DNA of 64,000 nt from Collinsella sp. (GCA_019414515.1 DXLX01000015.1:62001-126000); one strand, 5' to 3'. Positions 25,560 to 33,417 are shown, numbered from the stretch's first letter. Program-made: numbers and translations. The notes: generated by a model from the letters alone, not told the origin.

Positions 25560-25937
25560 ATGGAGCTGTTTGATGATCGGGTGGTTTTGTTTGAGAGCGA
25601 CGAGGGTGGGGAGTACCTGCTTGTAACGTGTGAGCCGTCTGGCATGGGTGGCCTGGTGGTTCGACAGACGAGTGAGGGTCCGTTGACACAATGGTGTTTT
25701 GAGGAGTCGCCGCATGTGGTCGAGACCTTTGTGACGCACGTGGGGCTTGTGGCGCTGGAGCACTTCTATGGAGTTGGGACTTCCAACCAGGTCGCGCGCA
25801 TGCTGAGCATCTCGTTTGCCGATTATGATTGTGCCCAGCGGGTGAGATCGCTCCTGAGGGAACTTGATGCCAAGTTTGACGTGATCGAAAAGCCAATCGA
25901 TCGTACGGGGAACGGCGGTATATGCGGAGCAGCATGA
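25560..25937 (+). CDS. Unknown 125-aa protein behind an SOS-like site
   Basis: No family recognised. The protein is acidic, has no membrane helix or signal, and begins MELFDDRVVLFESDEGGEYL. The middle carries VVETFVTHVGLVALEHFYGV, and a hydrophobic or helical C-terminal part has ADYDCAQRVRSLLREL. A good AGAAAGGGGA ribosome binding site precedes the ATG. It is transcribed alone between serS and the tRNA-Arg cluster. The LexA-like box upstream suggests a DNA-damage role, which is inference only. Confidence 0.7.
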   Translation: MELFDDRVVLFESDEGGEYLLVTCEPSGMGGLVVRQTSEGPLTQWCFEESPHVVETFVTHVGLVALEHFYGVGTSNQVARMLSISFADYDCAQRVRSLLRELDAKFDVIEKPIDRTGNGGICGAA

Positions 25938-25973
25938 CAAAACTGCGTTTCACAAAAAAGTTTGAGATTGAGC

Positions 25974-26002
25974 TTGACTCCAATAAGCTAAAGTGGTTTT
26001 AT
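25974..26002 (+). promoter_or_regulatory. Promoter of tRNA-Arg copy 1
   Basis: TTGACT (25974-25979), 17-bp spacer, TTTTAT (25997-26002). Confidence 0.65.
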
Positions 26003-26014
26003 ATGTCTTGCGCT

Positions 26015-26091
26015 GCGGCGTTACCTCAGCTGGATAGAGGGTCTGACTACGAATCAGAACGTCATAGGTTCGAATCCTATACGCCGCACCA
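26015..26091 (+). tRNA. tRNA-Arg (ACG), copy 1
   Basis: Acceptor GCGGCGT/ACGCCGC, anticodon loop CTACGAA giving ACG, T-loop TTCGAAT, encoded CCA. First of three tandem genes with the same anticodon within 560 bp. Confidence 0.97.
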
Positions 26092-26100
26092 ATCGAAATC

Positions 26101-26131
26101 GAAAGCCTCCGGCAACGGGGGCTTTTCTTTT
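26101..26131 (+). terminator. Terminator of tRNA-Arg copy 1
   Basis: AAAGCCTCCG, loop GCAA, CGGGGGCTTTT, then CTTTT. Confidence 0.88.
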
Positions 26132-26134
26132 ACG

Positions 26135-26170
26135 GCGGCACCGCATGGATTCGAACCTCGGTCGAGGCGC
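26135..26170 (+). repeat. Truncated tRNA-tail element after tRNA-Arg copy 1
   Basis: GGATTCGAACCT (26147-26158) is the reverse complement of the tRNA-Arg T-arm AGGTTCGAATCC. The sequence from GCATGG to GAGGCGCG is identical to the left end of the full element after copy 3, then diverges. Neither the hairpin core nor a second tRNA end is present, so this is a remnant or a minimal form. Confidence 0.8.
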
Positions 26171-26213
26171 GAGCATCTTAATCATCACTTCGTAAAATTT
26201 TCCAAATTGTCGC

Positions 26214-26242
26214 TTGACCCATCGAGGGGTCACGTGCATAAT
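26214..26242 (+). promoter_or_regulatory. Promoter of tRNA-Arg copy 2
   Basis: TTGACC (26214-26219), 17-bp spacer, CATAAT (26237-26242). The same boxes and spacing precede copy 3. Confidence 0.8.
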
Positions 26243-26254
26243 AATCCGTGCGTT

Positions 26255-26331
26255 GCGGCGTTACCTCAGCTGGATAGAGGGTCTGACTACGAATCAGAAC
26301 GTCATAGGTTCGAATCCTATACGCCGCACCA
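26255..26331 (+). tRNA. tRNA-Arg (ACG), copy 2
   Basis: Identical to copy 1 over the whole 77-nt gene including CCA. It has no inverted T-arm element downstream. Confidence 0.97.
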
Positions 26332-26340
26332 ATTGATTTT

Positions 26341-26368
26341 AAAGCTCCCGGCAACGGGAGCTTTTCTT
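26341..26368 (+). terminator. Terminator of tRNA-Arg copy 2
   Basis: AAAGCTCCCG, loop GCAA, CGGGAGCTTTT, CTT. Confidence 0.88.
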
Positions 26369-26448
26369 ATATCGCGATGCGTCGAAGATCGCATCAAGTG
26401 GTCTAAATGAGTAAAAATCAAATTCAATAACTTTTTTTCGAAAAATGC

Positions 26449-26477
26449 TTGACCTTTATTCAGTCGATGTGCATAAT
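26449..26477 (+). promoter_or_regulatory. Promoter of tRNA-Arg copy 3
   Basis: TTGACC (26449-26454), 17-bp spacer, CATAAT (26472-26477). Confidence 0.8.
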
Positions 26478-26489
26478 AATCAACAAGTC

Positions 26490-26566
26490 GCGGTGTTACC
26501 TCAGCTGGATAGAGGGTCTGACTACGAATCAGAACGTCATAGGTTCGAATCCTATACGCCGCACCA
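26490..26566 (+). tRNA. tRNA-Arg (ACG), copy 3
   Basis: Same as copies 1 and 2 except that the acceptor reads GCGGTGT, turning the fifth pair into U-G. Its 3' end is duplicated 190 bp downstream. Confidence 0.96.
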
Positions 26567-26796
26567 TTTGAGATTAAAGCTCCCGGCAACGGGGGCTTTT
26601 CTTTTACGTAAACACTGCATGGATTCGAACCTCGGTCGAGGCGCGGGCGTAAAGAAAACGCGGAGCGTTTTTAGCCCGCGGGCGAGCGCGCCGGCAGGCG
26701 GGCGAAGCCGGTGCGGATCCGCGCAGCGGATGCGCGGAATCCTATATGACGCACCATTTGAGATTAAAGCTCCCGGCCACGGGGGGGCTTTCTTTT
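26547..26796 (+). repeat. tRNA-tail element at tRNA-Arg copy 3
   Basis: The direct repeat 26547-26605 (GAATCC of the T-arm through CCA and terminator) returns at 26737-26796 with two base changes in the acceptor, one in the terminator loop and a shifted G-run. Between them lie the inverted T-arm GGATTCGAACCT (26621-26632) and a core (26641-26736). In the core GCGGGC...GCCCGC encloses AAACGC-GGA-GCGTTT, followed by a GCCGG hairpin and a GGATCCGC/GCGGAT hairpin. The core closely resembles the one at tRNA-Leu. Confidence 0.9.
26573..26605 (+). terminator. Terminator of tRNA-Arg copy 3
   Basis: AAAGCTCCCG, loop GCAA, CGGGGGCTTTT, CTTTT. A decayed second copy lies at 26763-26796. Confidence 0.85.
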
Positions 26797-26920
26797 GCGC
26801 TAGCTTGAGTGCTTTTGTCCAAAGGGACGATTTCCTGTCGACTCGTGTAAGATTCCGAGTAGGTGTCGCGGCCCATCCGCGACCACTCCTTCTCTCAACG
26901 ACCGATCAGGGTGATACTTC

Positions 26921-29362
26921 GTGGCAGAGCGTCCGACATACAAGCTCAGGTTTCTCGATCCCAAGAAGCGCTTTCCGGCGATGCCCGAGCAGCCTGCGGG
27001 ACGCTCATATGGCGTGGTCTGGAAACTCTTTGGCGAGGACCAGCATGAATCTTGTTATGTCGTCGAATTCGTTGGCAAAAGTCATGTGTCGCTTTTGGGC
27101 TACGTAAGCGTTTCGGGTGAGGTGTACAAGGTGGACCGCCCCGTTAGCGAGGCTCCGCTGCCCAACGATCCCGACATGGAACTGGTCCTTGACGAGTCGG
27201 ATTCCAGTATTGGTGAGATTATGGTAAGGGAAGCCAGCGGTGCAATGCGTACGTGCGCGCGAACCGTCGGCTCTCCCGAAGGCCCCATGCGCGAGCAGTC
27301 CGATCACGATACATGGAATTCGGCCCGCTCCCTTCCTTACGGCGAGTTCATGGCATCGATGTTCCTGCGCTACGTGATATTTGCCAACTCCGAAAGCGCT
27401 GTTGCGAACACGGCGGACGCCGACGGTCTCGATGCGGACATGCAAAACGTTGTCGACAAGATCAAGCTCGTAAAGTTGCCCGAGCCGGTCGAGGTGTTTT
27501 TGGGCTTTAACACGGCACCGCTACCTGACGCTATCGAGACGCTGCTCTACCGCGTTGACCATGCCGAGAATCCGAGCGGTATCGAGCGTTATGCCGCCGC
27601 CCTTATGAGCGAGGTCGACTTGCCCCGTCTGCGCACTATTGCCGCCAAGTCCGAAATGAGCCTAGCGCGCATCGACCGGTCGAAGCTGTTCTATCTCAAT
27701 TTTGATCGTAGCCTGCTGGACCAGGGCGAGATTGACATGCTGCTTGCCATCGAGTGCCGTCTCAACCGCCTCTCCGGCATCCTCGAGCGCATCGGGGCCG
27801 GATTGGCCCCTGCGGCATCCTCGCCGAGCCTTGAGGGCTGCGCGCTCTTTGATGCGTGGCATATCGCCAAGACGACCAACGATGTTCCCCGACTGCTCGA
27901 TACGGCCTCGAGCGATAACCCGTGGGGCAAACCGGGTACGGTGGCTTGCCAGCCGGGCGGTGAGTGGGATGTGCGTACCCGCTTCGCGCGTATTGTCGAG
28001 GCGCTCAACGTGGTCACGCGGCTCGACTATACCTATCGGGCAAACGTTGCCGAGGGGATTATGCTCGTTCGGTTTGGGCACTCTGTCGTGAATGCCATGC
28101 CGCAACGTGAATACGACGCTCAAGATGACGCCTGGCGCGAGCTGGAAGAGGACACGCGTGCGATCTGGGCCGCGGAGCACGATGCGCGCGTGGCACTCAC
28201 GCTTGCGGCAGCGTGTTTTGCCGCGGGCACCTGCATCACGCGCTGCTATGTGCAGATTGCTGCTCCCGACAGTGAGCAGGGCGAGCGCGTTGTCGCAACG
28301 TATTTCTTTGGGCGCGCGGCCTATCTGGCCGATTGCATGCCTGTCGCCAAGGATCTTGAGAGCATGGACATGGACGATATGCCGTGCAAGCGTGTGCTTG
28401 AGGCGTATGAGTCAACCGCTCCGGAGACGATTGAGCCTGCGGAGGTTCATGCTCGTCCGCGTGATGACCATCGCACACTGCCGCCGGCGCTGCGCGATCT
28501 GCTGCTCGCCGATAAGGCTGACGAGTTGGAGGTCATGGAAGAGGACGATGACCCATACGTGGCCCGTGTTGTTGAATTGCGCGAGCAGGCAAAAGTCGAC
28601 CGTACAGGTGCTTTTGAAGGCTTTTCCCGTCTTGTCGAGGAGTTGGAGGCTAAGTGCGCCGTCGCCGAGCTTTTGGCGACAGGTCCGGTTCAAACGCAGT
28701 TTTGCGATAACCAGCTGGTGCGCATGGTGCTACCGGTGTTGGAAGAAGACCGCTCTGTGCGAATCCTTCGTGCGCCCGATGCGCTGTACTTTGCCCAGCA
28801 CGAGATCTGCAGCTTTTACGCCGAGCAAGAGGACTTTGAACGAGCGCTGCCCGAGGTGCGCCATCTTTACGATCTGGCGCGCTCGTCCATGCAATCGCAC
28901 TTTGCGCTCATCAACGTGCTTGCGCGTCTGGAGCGCTTTGACGAGATTATCGAGGTGGCGCGCCACGGCCTACGTATTGCCAGCGATCGTTCTGCAATCG
29001 GCTACCTGTTCTATCGCTTGGCGTTTGCCTATTGGAATTGCGATCAGCTCGACCTGGCGCTGGCTTGTTACCGTCTCGTGCCGCGCGGCGAGGAGTCGGG
29101 CAGTAGCGCGCTGGAAGAAATGCAGGGCCTTATGAACGAGATGGGCGTTAGCGAGCCTCCGACGTTCGAGGAAGCGGTCGAGACTATCCGCAAGGCTGGA
29201 CTTGAGTTGCCGCCAGTGTCCGCCGTGACGAATCAGCTGGCAGATGCCGCTGTGCAACTGGTCGACAACGGCTTCTTTTTCCTGGCACGCGGTTGCATCT
29301 TCCAAATGTGGCGCACCATGGGCAACGACGAGCTCGGCTCCCTCAACCGCTCGCTGGGGTAG
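26921..29362 (+). CDS. Large unknown cytoplasmic protein with TPR-like C-terminus
   Basis: 813 aa, no signal peptide or membrane helix. The N-terminal 250 residues are unrecognised, and the middle is helical. Residues about 620-760 contain repeated helix pairs with LYFAQHEICSFYAEQEDFER, SSMQSHFALINVLARLERFD and AFAYWNCDQLDLALACYR, the spacing expected of tetratricopeptide repeats, which usually mediate protein contacts. The GTG at 26921 has CAGGGTGA upstream. It stands alone between tRNA clusters. No enzymatic motif was seen. Confidence 0.8.
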   Translation: MAERPTYKLRFLDPKKRFPAMPEQPAGRSYGVVWKLFGEDQHESCYVVEFVGKSHVSLLGYVSVSGEVYKVDRPVSEAPLPNDPDMELVLDESDSSIGEIMVREASGAMRTCARTVGSPEGPMREQSDHDTWNSARSLPYGEFMASMFLRYVIFANSESAVANTADADGLDADMQNVVDKIKLVKLPEPVEVFLGFNTAPLPDAIETLLYRVDHAENPSGIERYAAALMSEVDLPRLRTIAAKSEMSLARIDRSKLFYLNFDRSLLDQGEIDMLLAIECRLNRLSGILERIGAGLAPAASSPSLEGCALFDAWHIAKTTNDVPRLLDTASSDNPWGKPGTVACQPGGEWDVRTRFARIVEALNVVTRLDYTYRANVAEGIMLVRFGHSVVNAMPQREYDAQDDAWRELEEDTRAIWAAEHDARVALTLAAACFAAGTCITRCYVQIAAPDSEQGERVVATYFFGRAAYLADCMPVAKDLESMDMDDMPCKRVLEAYESTAPETIEPAEVHARPRDDHRTLPPALRDLLLADKADELEVMEEDDDPYVARVVELREQAKVDRTGAFEGFSRLVEELEAKCAVAELLATGPVQTQFCDNQLVRMVLPVLEEDRSVRILRAPDALYFAQHEICSFYAEQEDFERALPEVRHLYDLARSSMQSHFALINVLARLERFDEIIEVARHGLRIASDRSAIGYLFYRLAFAYWNCDQLDLALACYRLVPRGEESGSSALEEMQGLMNEMGVSEPPTFEEAVETIRKAGLELPPVSAVTNQLADAAVQLVDNGFFFLARGCIFQMWRTMGNDELGSLNRSLG

Positions 29363-29413
29363 GGGCGAAAACTGCAAGGAGGAAAGGCTGCTAGGCAATT
29401 AGAAAATTCCCTC

Positions 29414-29442
29414 TTGCTCAACTTCGGCTGTTTGGTTACTAT
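29414..29442 (+). promoter_or_regulatory. Promoter of tRNA-Ser
   Basis: TTGCTC (29414-29419), 17-bp spacer, TACTAT (29437-29442). Confidence 0.65.
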
Positions 29443-29456
29443 AGAACGGCTGTTAC

Positions 29457-29547
29457 GGAGAGCTGACCGAGAGGCCGAAGGTGCTCGCCTGCTAAGCGAG
29501 TATGCCCCAAAAGGGCATCTGGGGTTCGAATCCCCAGCTCTCCGCCA
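29457..29547 (+). tRNA. tRNA-Ser (GCT)
   Basis: Acceptor GGAGAGC/GCTCTCC, anticodon loop CTGCTAA giving GCT, long variable arm TGCCCCAAAAGGGCA, T-arm CTGGGGTTCGAATCCCCAG, discriminator G, encoded CCA. Its 3' end is duplicated 192 bp downstream. Confidence 0.97.
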
Positions 29548-29811
29548 GTTTAACTTTAAAGAAGGGTCCCATTGGGGGCCCTTTTTTATTATCGAGAAAG
29601 GGCGCTGGGGATTCGAACCCGAGAGGGCGCGGGCGTTAAGCAAACGCGAAAGGCGTTTGTAGCCCGTGGGCGAAAAGCCGCCAGGCTTTGAAGCCGGAGG
29701 GCATGCGTAGCATGCCCGGACATCCCCAGCTCTCCGCCAGTTTAACTTTAAAGAAGGGTCCCATCGGGGGCCCTTTTTTAGTTGAACCACGTTAGCTGGG
29801 GATTCGAACCC
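29530..29811 (+). repeat. tRNA-tail element at tRNA-Ser, with a second inverted T-arm at its right end
   Basis: The direct repeat 29530-29588 (ATCCCC of the T-arm through CCA and terminator) recurs at 29722-29780 with one mismatch. GCTGGGGATTCGAACCC (29604-29620) is the 17-nt reverse complement of the tRNA-Ser T-arm, and it occurs again after the second terminator (29795-29811). The core (29621-29721) differs in sequence from the Leu and Arg cores but keeps the plan: GCGGGC...AAACGC-loop-GCGTTT...GCCCGT, then AAAGCC/GGCTTT and GGGCATGC/GCATGCCC hairpins. Confidence 0.88.
29562..29588 (+). terminator. Terminator of tRNA-Ser
   Basis: AAGGGTCCC (29562-29570) pairs with GGGGCCCTT (29575-29583) and runs into TTTTT. 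The second copy is at 29754-29780. Confidence 0.9.
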
Positions 29812-29813
29812 TC

Positions 29814-29846
29814 AAAAAATGAGGCGCCCCGTTGGACGCCTCATTT
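29814..29846 (-). terminator. Terminator of the carboxypeptidase gene (minus strand)
   Basis: Read on the minus strand, ATGAGGCG and CGCCTCAT (29837-29844 and 29819-29826 on the plus strand) form the stem, followed by a run of six T. Confidence 0.85.
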
Positions 29847-29871
29847 GGTTCGATGTGATATCGCTCCGGCC

Positions 29872-31212
29872 CTACATCTCGGGCGCCTTGGCGACGGTCT
29901 CGCTTTCTGCCGTGAGTGGGCGGTTGTCGATGCGGCGGCCCAGGCGGTCGAGCTTCACAAGGAGCCACTCAATGGGATTCGGCCCTGCGCCTTCCTCGTC
30001 GGCAACCAGGTCCATGACGGCGATCTTGGTGCCGTCCTGCTTGAGTGTAACGCTGCCCACCTTGTCGCCCACATGCACCGTGCCCGAAAGATCGTCGTAG
30101 CTAACCTTTTCGGTCACCTCGCCGGCAAGAGAAAACACGGTCGCTTGCGCCGTGGGATCGGCGAGCGTGGCGTCGATTGTCTTATCCGTCCAGTCGGTTT
30201 GACTAATGCGCGCCATAAGCGGGTTGCCGTTGGCGGTCTTTTCTTGCGTGTTGGCGATTGCGACCGTCACCTTGTGACCGTAGTACCAGTTGGCAAGGGT
30301 GGCGGTATCGGTAAAGCGCTGATCGGTGGTGGTGGAGTTCAAAATAACGGTGTAGATCTCGTCGCCGTCGCGGTTGTAGGCGCTCGTAAAGCAATAGCCC
30401 GCGTCGTCGGTGGTGCCGGTCTTGCCGCCGATGTTGCCATCTTGGCCCAGCAAATAGTTATGCGTGTCCATGGAATGCGAATGGTCGGTGCCGTCGGCGC
30501 CCGTGACCTCGATCCAGGAATCCTCGCTCGCTACGACCTCGCGGATCGTGTCGTTTTTCATGGCCTCCTGCATCATCAGCGCTACGTCGTGTGCGGTTGA
30601 GTGCATATTGCCAGCCCACTCATCAAAGTCCAGACCATGCGGGTTTTCAAAAAGCGTACCGGTACAGCCGAGCTTCTTAGCGCGCTCGTTCATGGCCTTC
30701 ACAAATGTGGCCTCGGCGTCTTTGGTCTTGGGGTCGATCTTCTTGCCCACATATTCGGCGAGCACGATGGCGGCGTCGTTGCCCGAGGGAATCATCAGAC
30801 CGCGTAGTGCCTGCTCCACGGTAAGCTCGTCGCCTTCGAGCAAGCCGGCGGTCGAATTACCCACGGTGGCTGCGGCGTTGCTCACCGTGACCTTCTCGTC
30901 CATCTTGCAATTCTCGACGGTTAGGATTGCGGTCATGACCTTGGTGATCGAGGCGATTTTGACCTGCTCATCGGCGCCGCGCCCATAGCAGACGGTACCG
31001 TCTTTGCCCATGACGAGGGCATTGGTCGCATCGATATCGGGCAGGTTTTCGGCCGTGATGCCGCGCGCATCGGCGGTTTTGCCGCAAACATTGTCGGTCG
31101 TGAGCACTTGGGCGCCGGCGACGGTGGGCGCGCCAGCGGCAAGGGCGATAGCGCAGACAAAGCCGGCGGCAAGCTGGGCTGAGCGCTTTGCAAAAGAGGT
31201 GAGGGACTTCAC
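29872..31212 (-). CDS. D-alanyl-D-alanine carboxypeptidase (S11, PBP5/DacA-like)
   Basis: 446 aa. After an N-terminal signal sequence (SFAKRSAQLAAGFVCAIALA) come the penicillin-binding motifs SITK (SxxK active site), SGN and KTGT in the right order, and a C-terminal beta domain without an obvious amphipathic anchor. It trims the terminal D-Ala from peptidoglycan stem peptides outside the cell. I chose the GTG at 31212 because a TATACT -10 box (minus strand, 31257-31252) lies between it and the longer in-frame ATG. Divergent to a VanRS-like pair that may control it. Confidence 0.88.
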   Translation of the reverse strand: MKSLTSFAKRSAQLAAGFVCAIALAAGAPTVAGAQVLTTDNVCGKTADARGITAENLPDIDATNALVMGKDGTVCYGRGADEQVKIASITKVMTAILTVENCKMDEKVTVSNAAATVGNSTAGLLEGDELTVEQALRGLMIPSGNDAAIVLAEYVGKKIDPKTKDAEATFVKAMNERAKKLGCTGTLFENPHGLDFDEWAGNMHSTAHDVALMMQEAMKNDTIREVVASEDSWIEVTGADGTDHSHSMDTHNYLLGQDGNIGGKTGTTDDAGYCFTSAYNRDGDEIYTVILNSTTTDQRFTDTATLANWYYGHKVTVAIANTQEKTANGNPLMARISQTDWTDKTIDATLADPTAQATVFSLAGEVTEKVSYDDLSGTVHVGDKVGSVTLKQDGTKIAVMDLVADEEGAGPNPIEWLLVKLDRLGRRIDNRPLTAESETVAKAPEM

Positions 31213-31251
31213 AGATTTCGCTTTCGACGGGATGGTCTCTTCTGAAACTAG

Positions 31252-31257
31252 AGTATA
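31252..31257 (-). promoter_or_regulatory. -10 box of the carboxypeptidase gene
   Basis: TATACT on the minus strand, about 40 bases before the GTG at 31212. It decides the start: the longer frame would begin upstream of the promoter. No clear -35 was identified. Confidence 0.55.
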
Positions 31258-31409
31258 TCGTTTGCCGGCGTCGGCGATCATCGCGTGCGTGCGTGGCCCA
31301 CATCCGCGTTCGAACGGGCACAAGGGTGCTTAAGACCGACTTAATCACCCACGCTTGTTGTGTGTGGCGTGCGTCGCCTCAGGCATAATGGAGCGCGAGA
31401 GGAGCACGC

Positions 31410-32105
31410 ATGAACGAGCGCATACTGGTAGTTGATGACGAAAAGGCCATCGCCGACTTGGTTGGCATCTACCTTACAAAAGAGGGCTTTGATGTCCAGA
31501 TTGCCTATAGCGGGGCCGATGCTGCCAAGGCGATTTTGGAGCAGGAGTTCGATTTGGCGCTGCTAGATGTCATGCTGCCCGATATCGATGGGTTTGAGCT
31601 GCTGCGTACGATCCGTTCCAGCCATACCTATCCCGTGATCATGCTGACGGCGCGCGATGCCCAGCAAGACAAGATCGGGGGCCTTTCGCTTGGCGCGGAC
31701 GATTACGTGGTTAAGCCGTTCCGTCCGCTGGAGCTCATCGCGCGCGTGCACGCTCAGCTTCGCCGCTACACCAGCTACGGTAGCCGTGCACAGGCGGCCG
31801 AGTCGCCGACCATTCAGCTCGACGGCTTGGAGGTCAACCGCGACGCTCGTTCCGTGACGGTGGACGGTGCACCGGTACGCCTCACACCCACCGAGTATTC
31901 AATCTTGCTGTATCTGGTCGAGCATCGCGGCAGCGTGGTGGCCGTGGAGGACCTGTTCCGCGCGGTGTGGAGCGAGGATTTTATGCCCGGCTCCAACAAT
32001 ACGGTGATGGTGCACATTCGCCACTTGCGCGAAAAAATCGGCGACGACGCACAAAAGCCACGCTTTATCAAAAACGTCTGGGGCGTCGGCTACATCATCG
32101 AATAG
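31410..32105 (+). CDS. OmpR-family response regulator, VanR-like
   Basis: 231 aa. Receiver domain with the acidic pair DDE near residue 9-11, phosphorylated Asp in LALLDVMLPD (about 53) and Lys in VVKPF, then a winged-helix DNA-binding domain with LTPTEYSILLYLVEHRG and VMVHIRHLREKIG. It pairs with the sensor kinase that follows 25 bp later. The overall look resembles VanR. The divergent D,D-carboxypeptidase suggests cell-wall control, which is inference. Confidence 0.9.
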   Translation: MNERILVVDDEKAIADLVGIYLTKEGFDVQIAYSGADAAKAILEQEFDLALLDVMLPDIDGFELLRTIRSSHTYPVIMLTARDAQQDKIGGLSLGADDYVVKPFRPLELIARVHAQLRRYTSYGSRAQAAESPTIQLDGLEVNRDARSVTVDGAPVRLTPTEYSILLYLVEHRGSVVAVEDLFRAVWSEDFMPGSNNTVMVHIRHLREKIGDDAQKPRFIKNVWGVGYIIE

Positions 32106-32130
32106 CGCCTTTGATGGTGGGGAAGTGGAT

Positions 32131-33369
32131 ATGACAAAAGACGATAGGCAGGCATTCGAGGTACCCGATCGGCTCTTTGAATACGTGAGGTCGGTCGTCG
32201 ACAACCGCGCGCTTGCAACGGTGCTGCTCTTTTTGCTGAGCCTGCTGCTGATTGGCATCGACAACATCGCCGGAATCTTGACGGTGCTGCTTGCCGGCTT
32301 TTTGCTGATCGATCGATTTGAGATCGTGCGCCGCTGCATGGTGATTGGCGGCGCCGCGTGGGCCATGACGTTGGCGATTGGCGCCATGGCGCTCGGCGGC
32401 ATCGAAGGGCCGGTGCTGTTCGATGCCGGCTTTGTATTCAACATGCTTGGCTTTGTGCTGGCGCTTGCCGCGTGCGTGCTGTTCTTGTGTGGCCGCGCCC
32501 TGTACTACCAGGGCTACGAACAGGGCGAGCAGCATGCCGATTGTGTGCTGGCCGCTCGTATTCAAGATCGCCTGATCGATCACCCCGACACCTGGGATAA
32601 CATCGACGGCGACTTCTTGGAGGTCGAGGGCGCCCTTAACCGCGTGCGTGACCGTGAGCGCAAGGTGCAGCAAGCTCTGCGTGACGAGTCGCATCGCAAG
32701 GACGATTTGGTCACGTACTTGGCACATGACCTACGCACCCCGCTTGCCAGTGTGGTGGGCTATCTTTCGCTGCTGCAAGAGGCTCCCGAGCTGCCGGTTG
32801 AGCAACGTGCGCACTTTACGGGCGTGGCGCTCGACAAGGCGCACCGGCTCGATACGCTCATCGAAGAGTTCTTCGATATCACGCGCTTTGACTTCCACGA
32901 TATCGTGCTCACGCGCGGCTATGTTGATCTGGGGTTGCTGCTGGCTCAGGTGACTGACGAGTTCTATCCCATCCTCAACGAGCAGCATAAGGAAGTCCAA
33001 GTTGATATTCGCGAGGACCTGACGGTGCTCGTGGATGGCGACAAAATGGCTCGCGTGTTCAACAACATCATGAAAAACGCTATTGCCTATAGCTATGAGG
33101 GCTCGACCATCACGATCGAGGCCAGACGCCGGGACGGCGGTGGCGTGCGCGTGCGCTTTATCAATCAGGGCGATCCCATCCCTGAGGCAAAGCTCAAGGT
33201 GATCTTTGAGAAGTTCTATCGCCTGGATGCGGCGCGTGCGACCAATCGCGGCGGCGCTGGACTGGGGCTTGCCATCGCCAAGGAGATCGTATGCGCGCAC
33301 GGCGGTACCGTTGCATGTGAATCGACGCCCGAACACACGATATTCACCATCGAGCTGCCCGCCGCATAG
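32131..33369 (+). CDS. Sensor histidine kinase, VanS-like
   Basis: 412 aa. Four or more membrane helices in the first 140 residues (LLFLLSLLLIGIDNIAGILT, then AWAMTLAIGAMALGG and FNMLGFVLALAACVLFL), little extracellular sequence, then the HisKA box YLAHDLRTPLASVVGYLSLL with the phosphorylated His and an HATPase domain (NNIMKNAIAYS; GGAGLGLAIAKEI). A sensor with small loops usually detects membrane or lipid-bound signals. The ATG at 32131 has GGGGA at good spacing; a GTG six bases upstream is possible. Confidence 0.9.
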   Translation: MTKDDRQAFEVPDRLFEYVRSVVDNRALATVLLFLLSLLLIGIDNIAGILTVLLAGFLLIDRFEIVRRCMVIGGAAWAMTLAIGAMALGGIEGPVLFDAGFVFNMLGFVLALAACVLFLCGRALYYQGYEQGEQHADCVLAARIQDRLIDHPDTWDNIDGDFLEVEGALNRVRDRERKVQQALRDESHRKDDLVTYLAHDLRTPLASVVGYLSLLQEAPELPVEQRAHFTGVALDKAHRLDTLIEEFFDITRFDFHDIVLTRGYVDLGLLLAQVTDEFYPILNEQHKEVQVDIREDLTVLVDGDKMARVFNNIMKNAIAYSYEGSTITIEARRRDGGGVRVRFINQGDPIPEAKLKVIFEKFYRLDAARATNRGGAGLGLAIAKEIVCAHGGTVACESTPEHTIFTIELPAA

Positions 33370-33390
33370 CCAGTGTGCCCTTACAAACAC

Positions 33391-33417
33391 TTGACAATGC
33401 GCTCACGTGCATATGAG
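33391..33417 (+). promoter_or_regulatory. Candidate promoter of pstB
   Basis: TTGACA (33391-33396) and TATGAG (33412-33417) with a short 15-bp spacer. Downstream, TATCGATA (33431-33438) and TATCGAT (33451-33457) form an inverted repeat that could be a regulator site. Confidence 0.4.

Noticed and set aside
25922..26410. Open frame running through tRNA-Arg copies 1 and 2
   Set aside because: It spans two tRNA genes, a terminator and repeats; it is open only by chance.
20982..29811. Prophage or large integrative element at the tRNA genes
   Set aside because: No integrase, excisionase or phage genes flank the tRNA loci; the duplicated tRNA ends enclose only about 130 bp of non-coding sequence.
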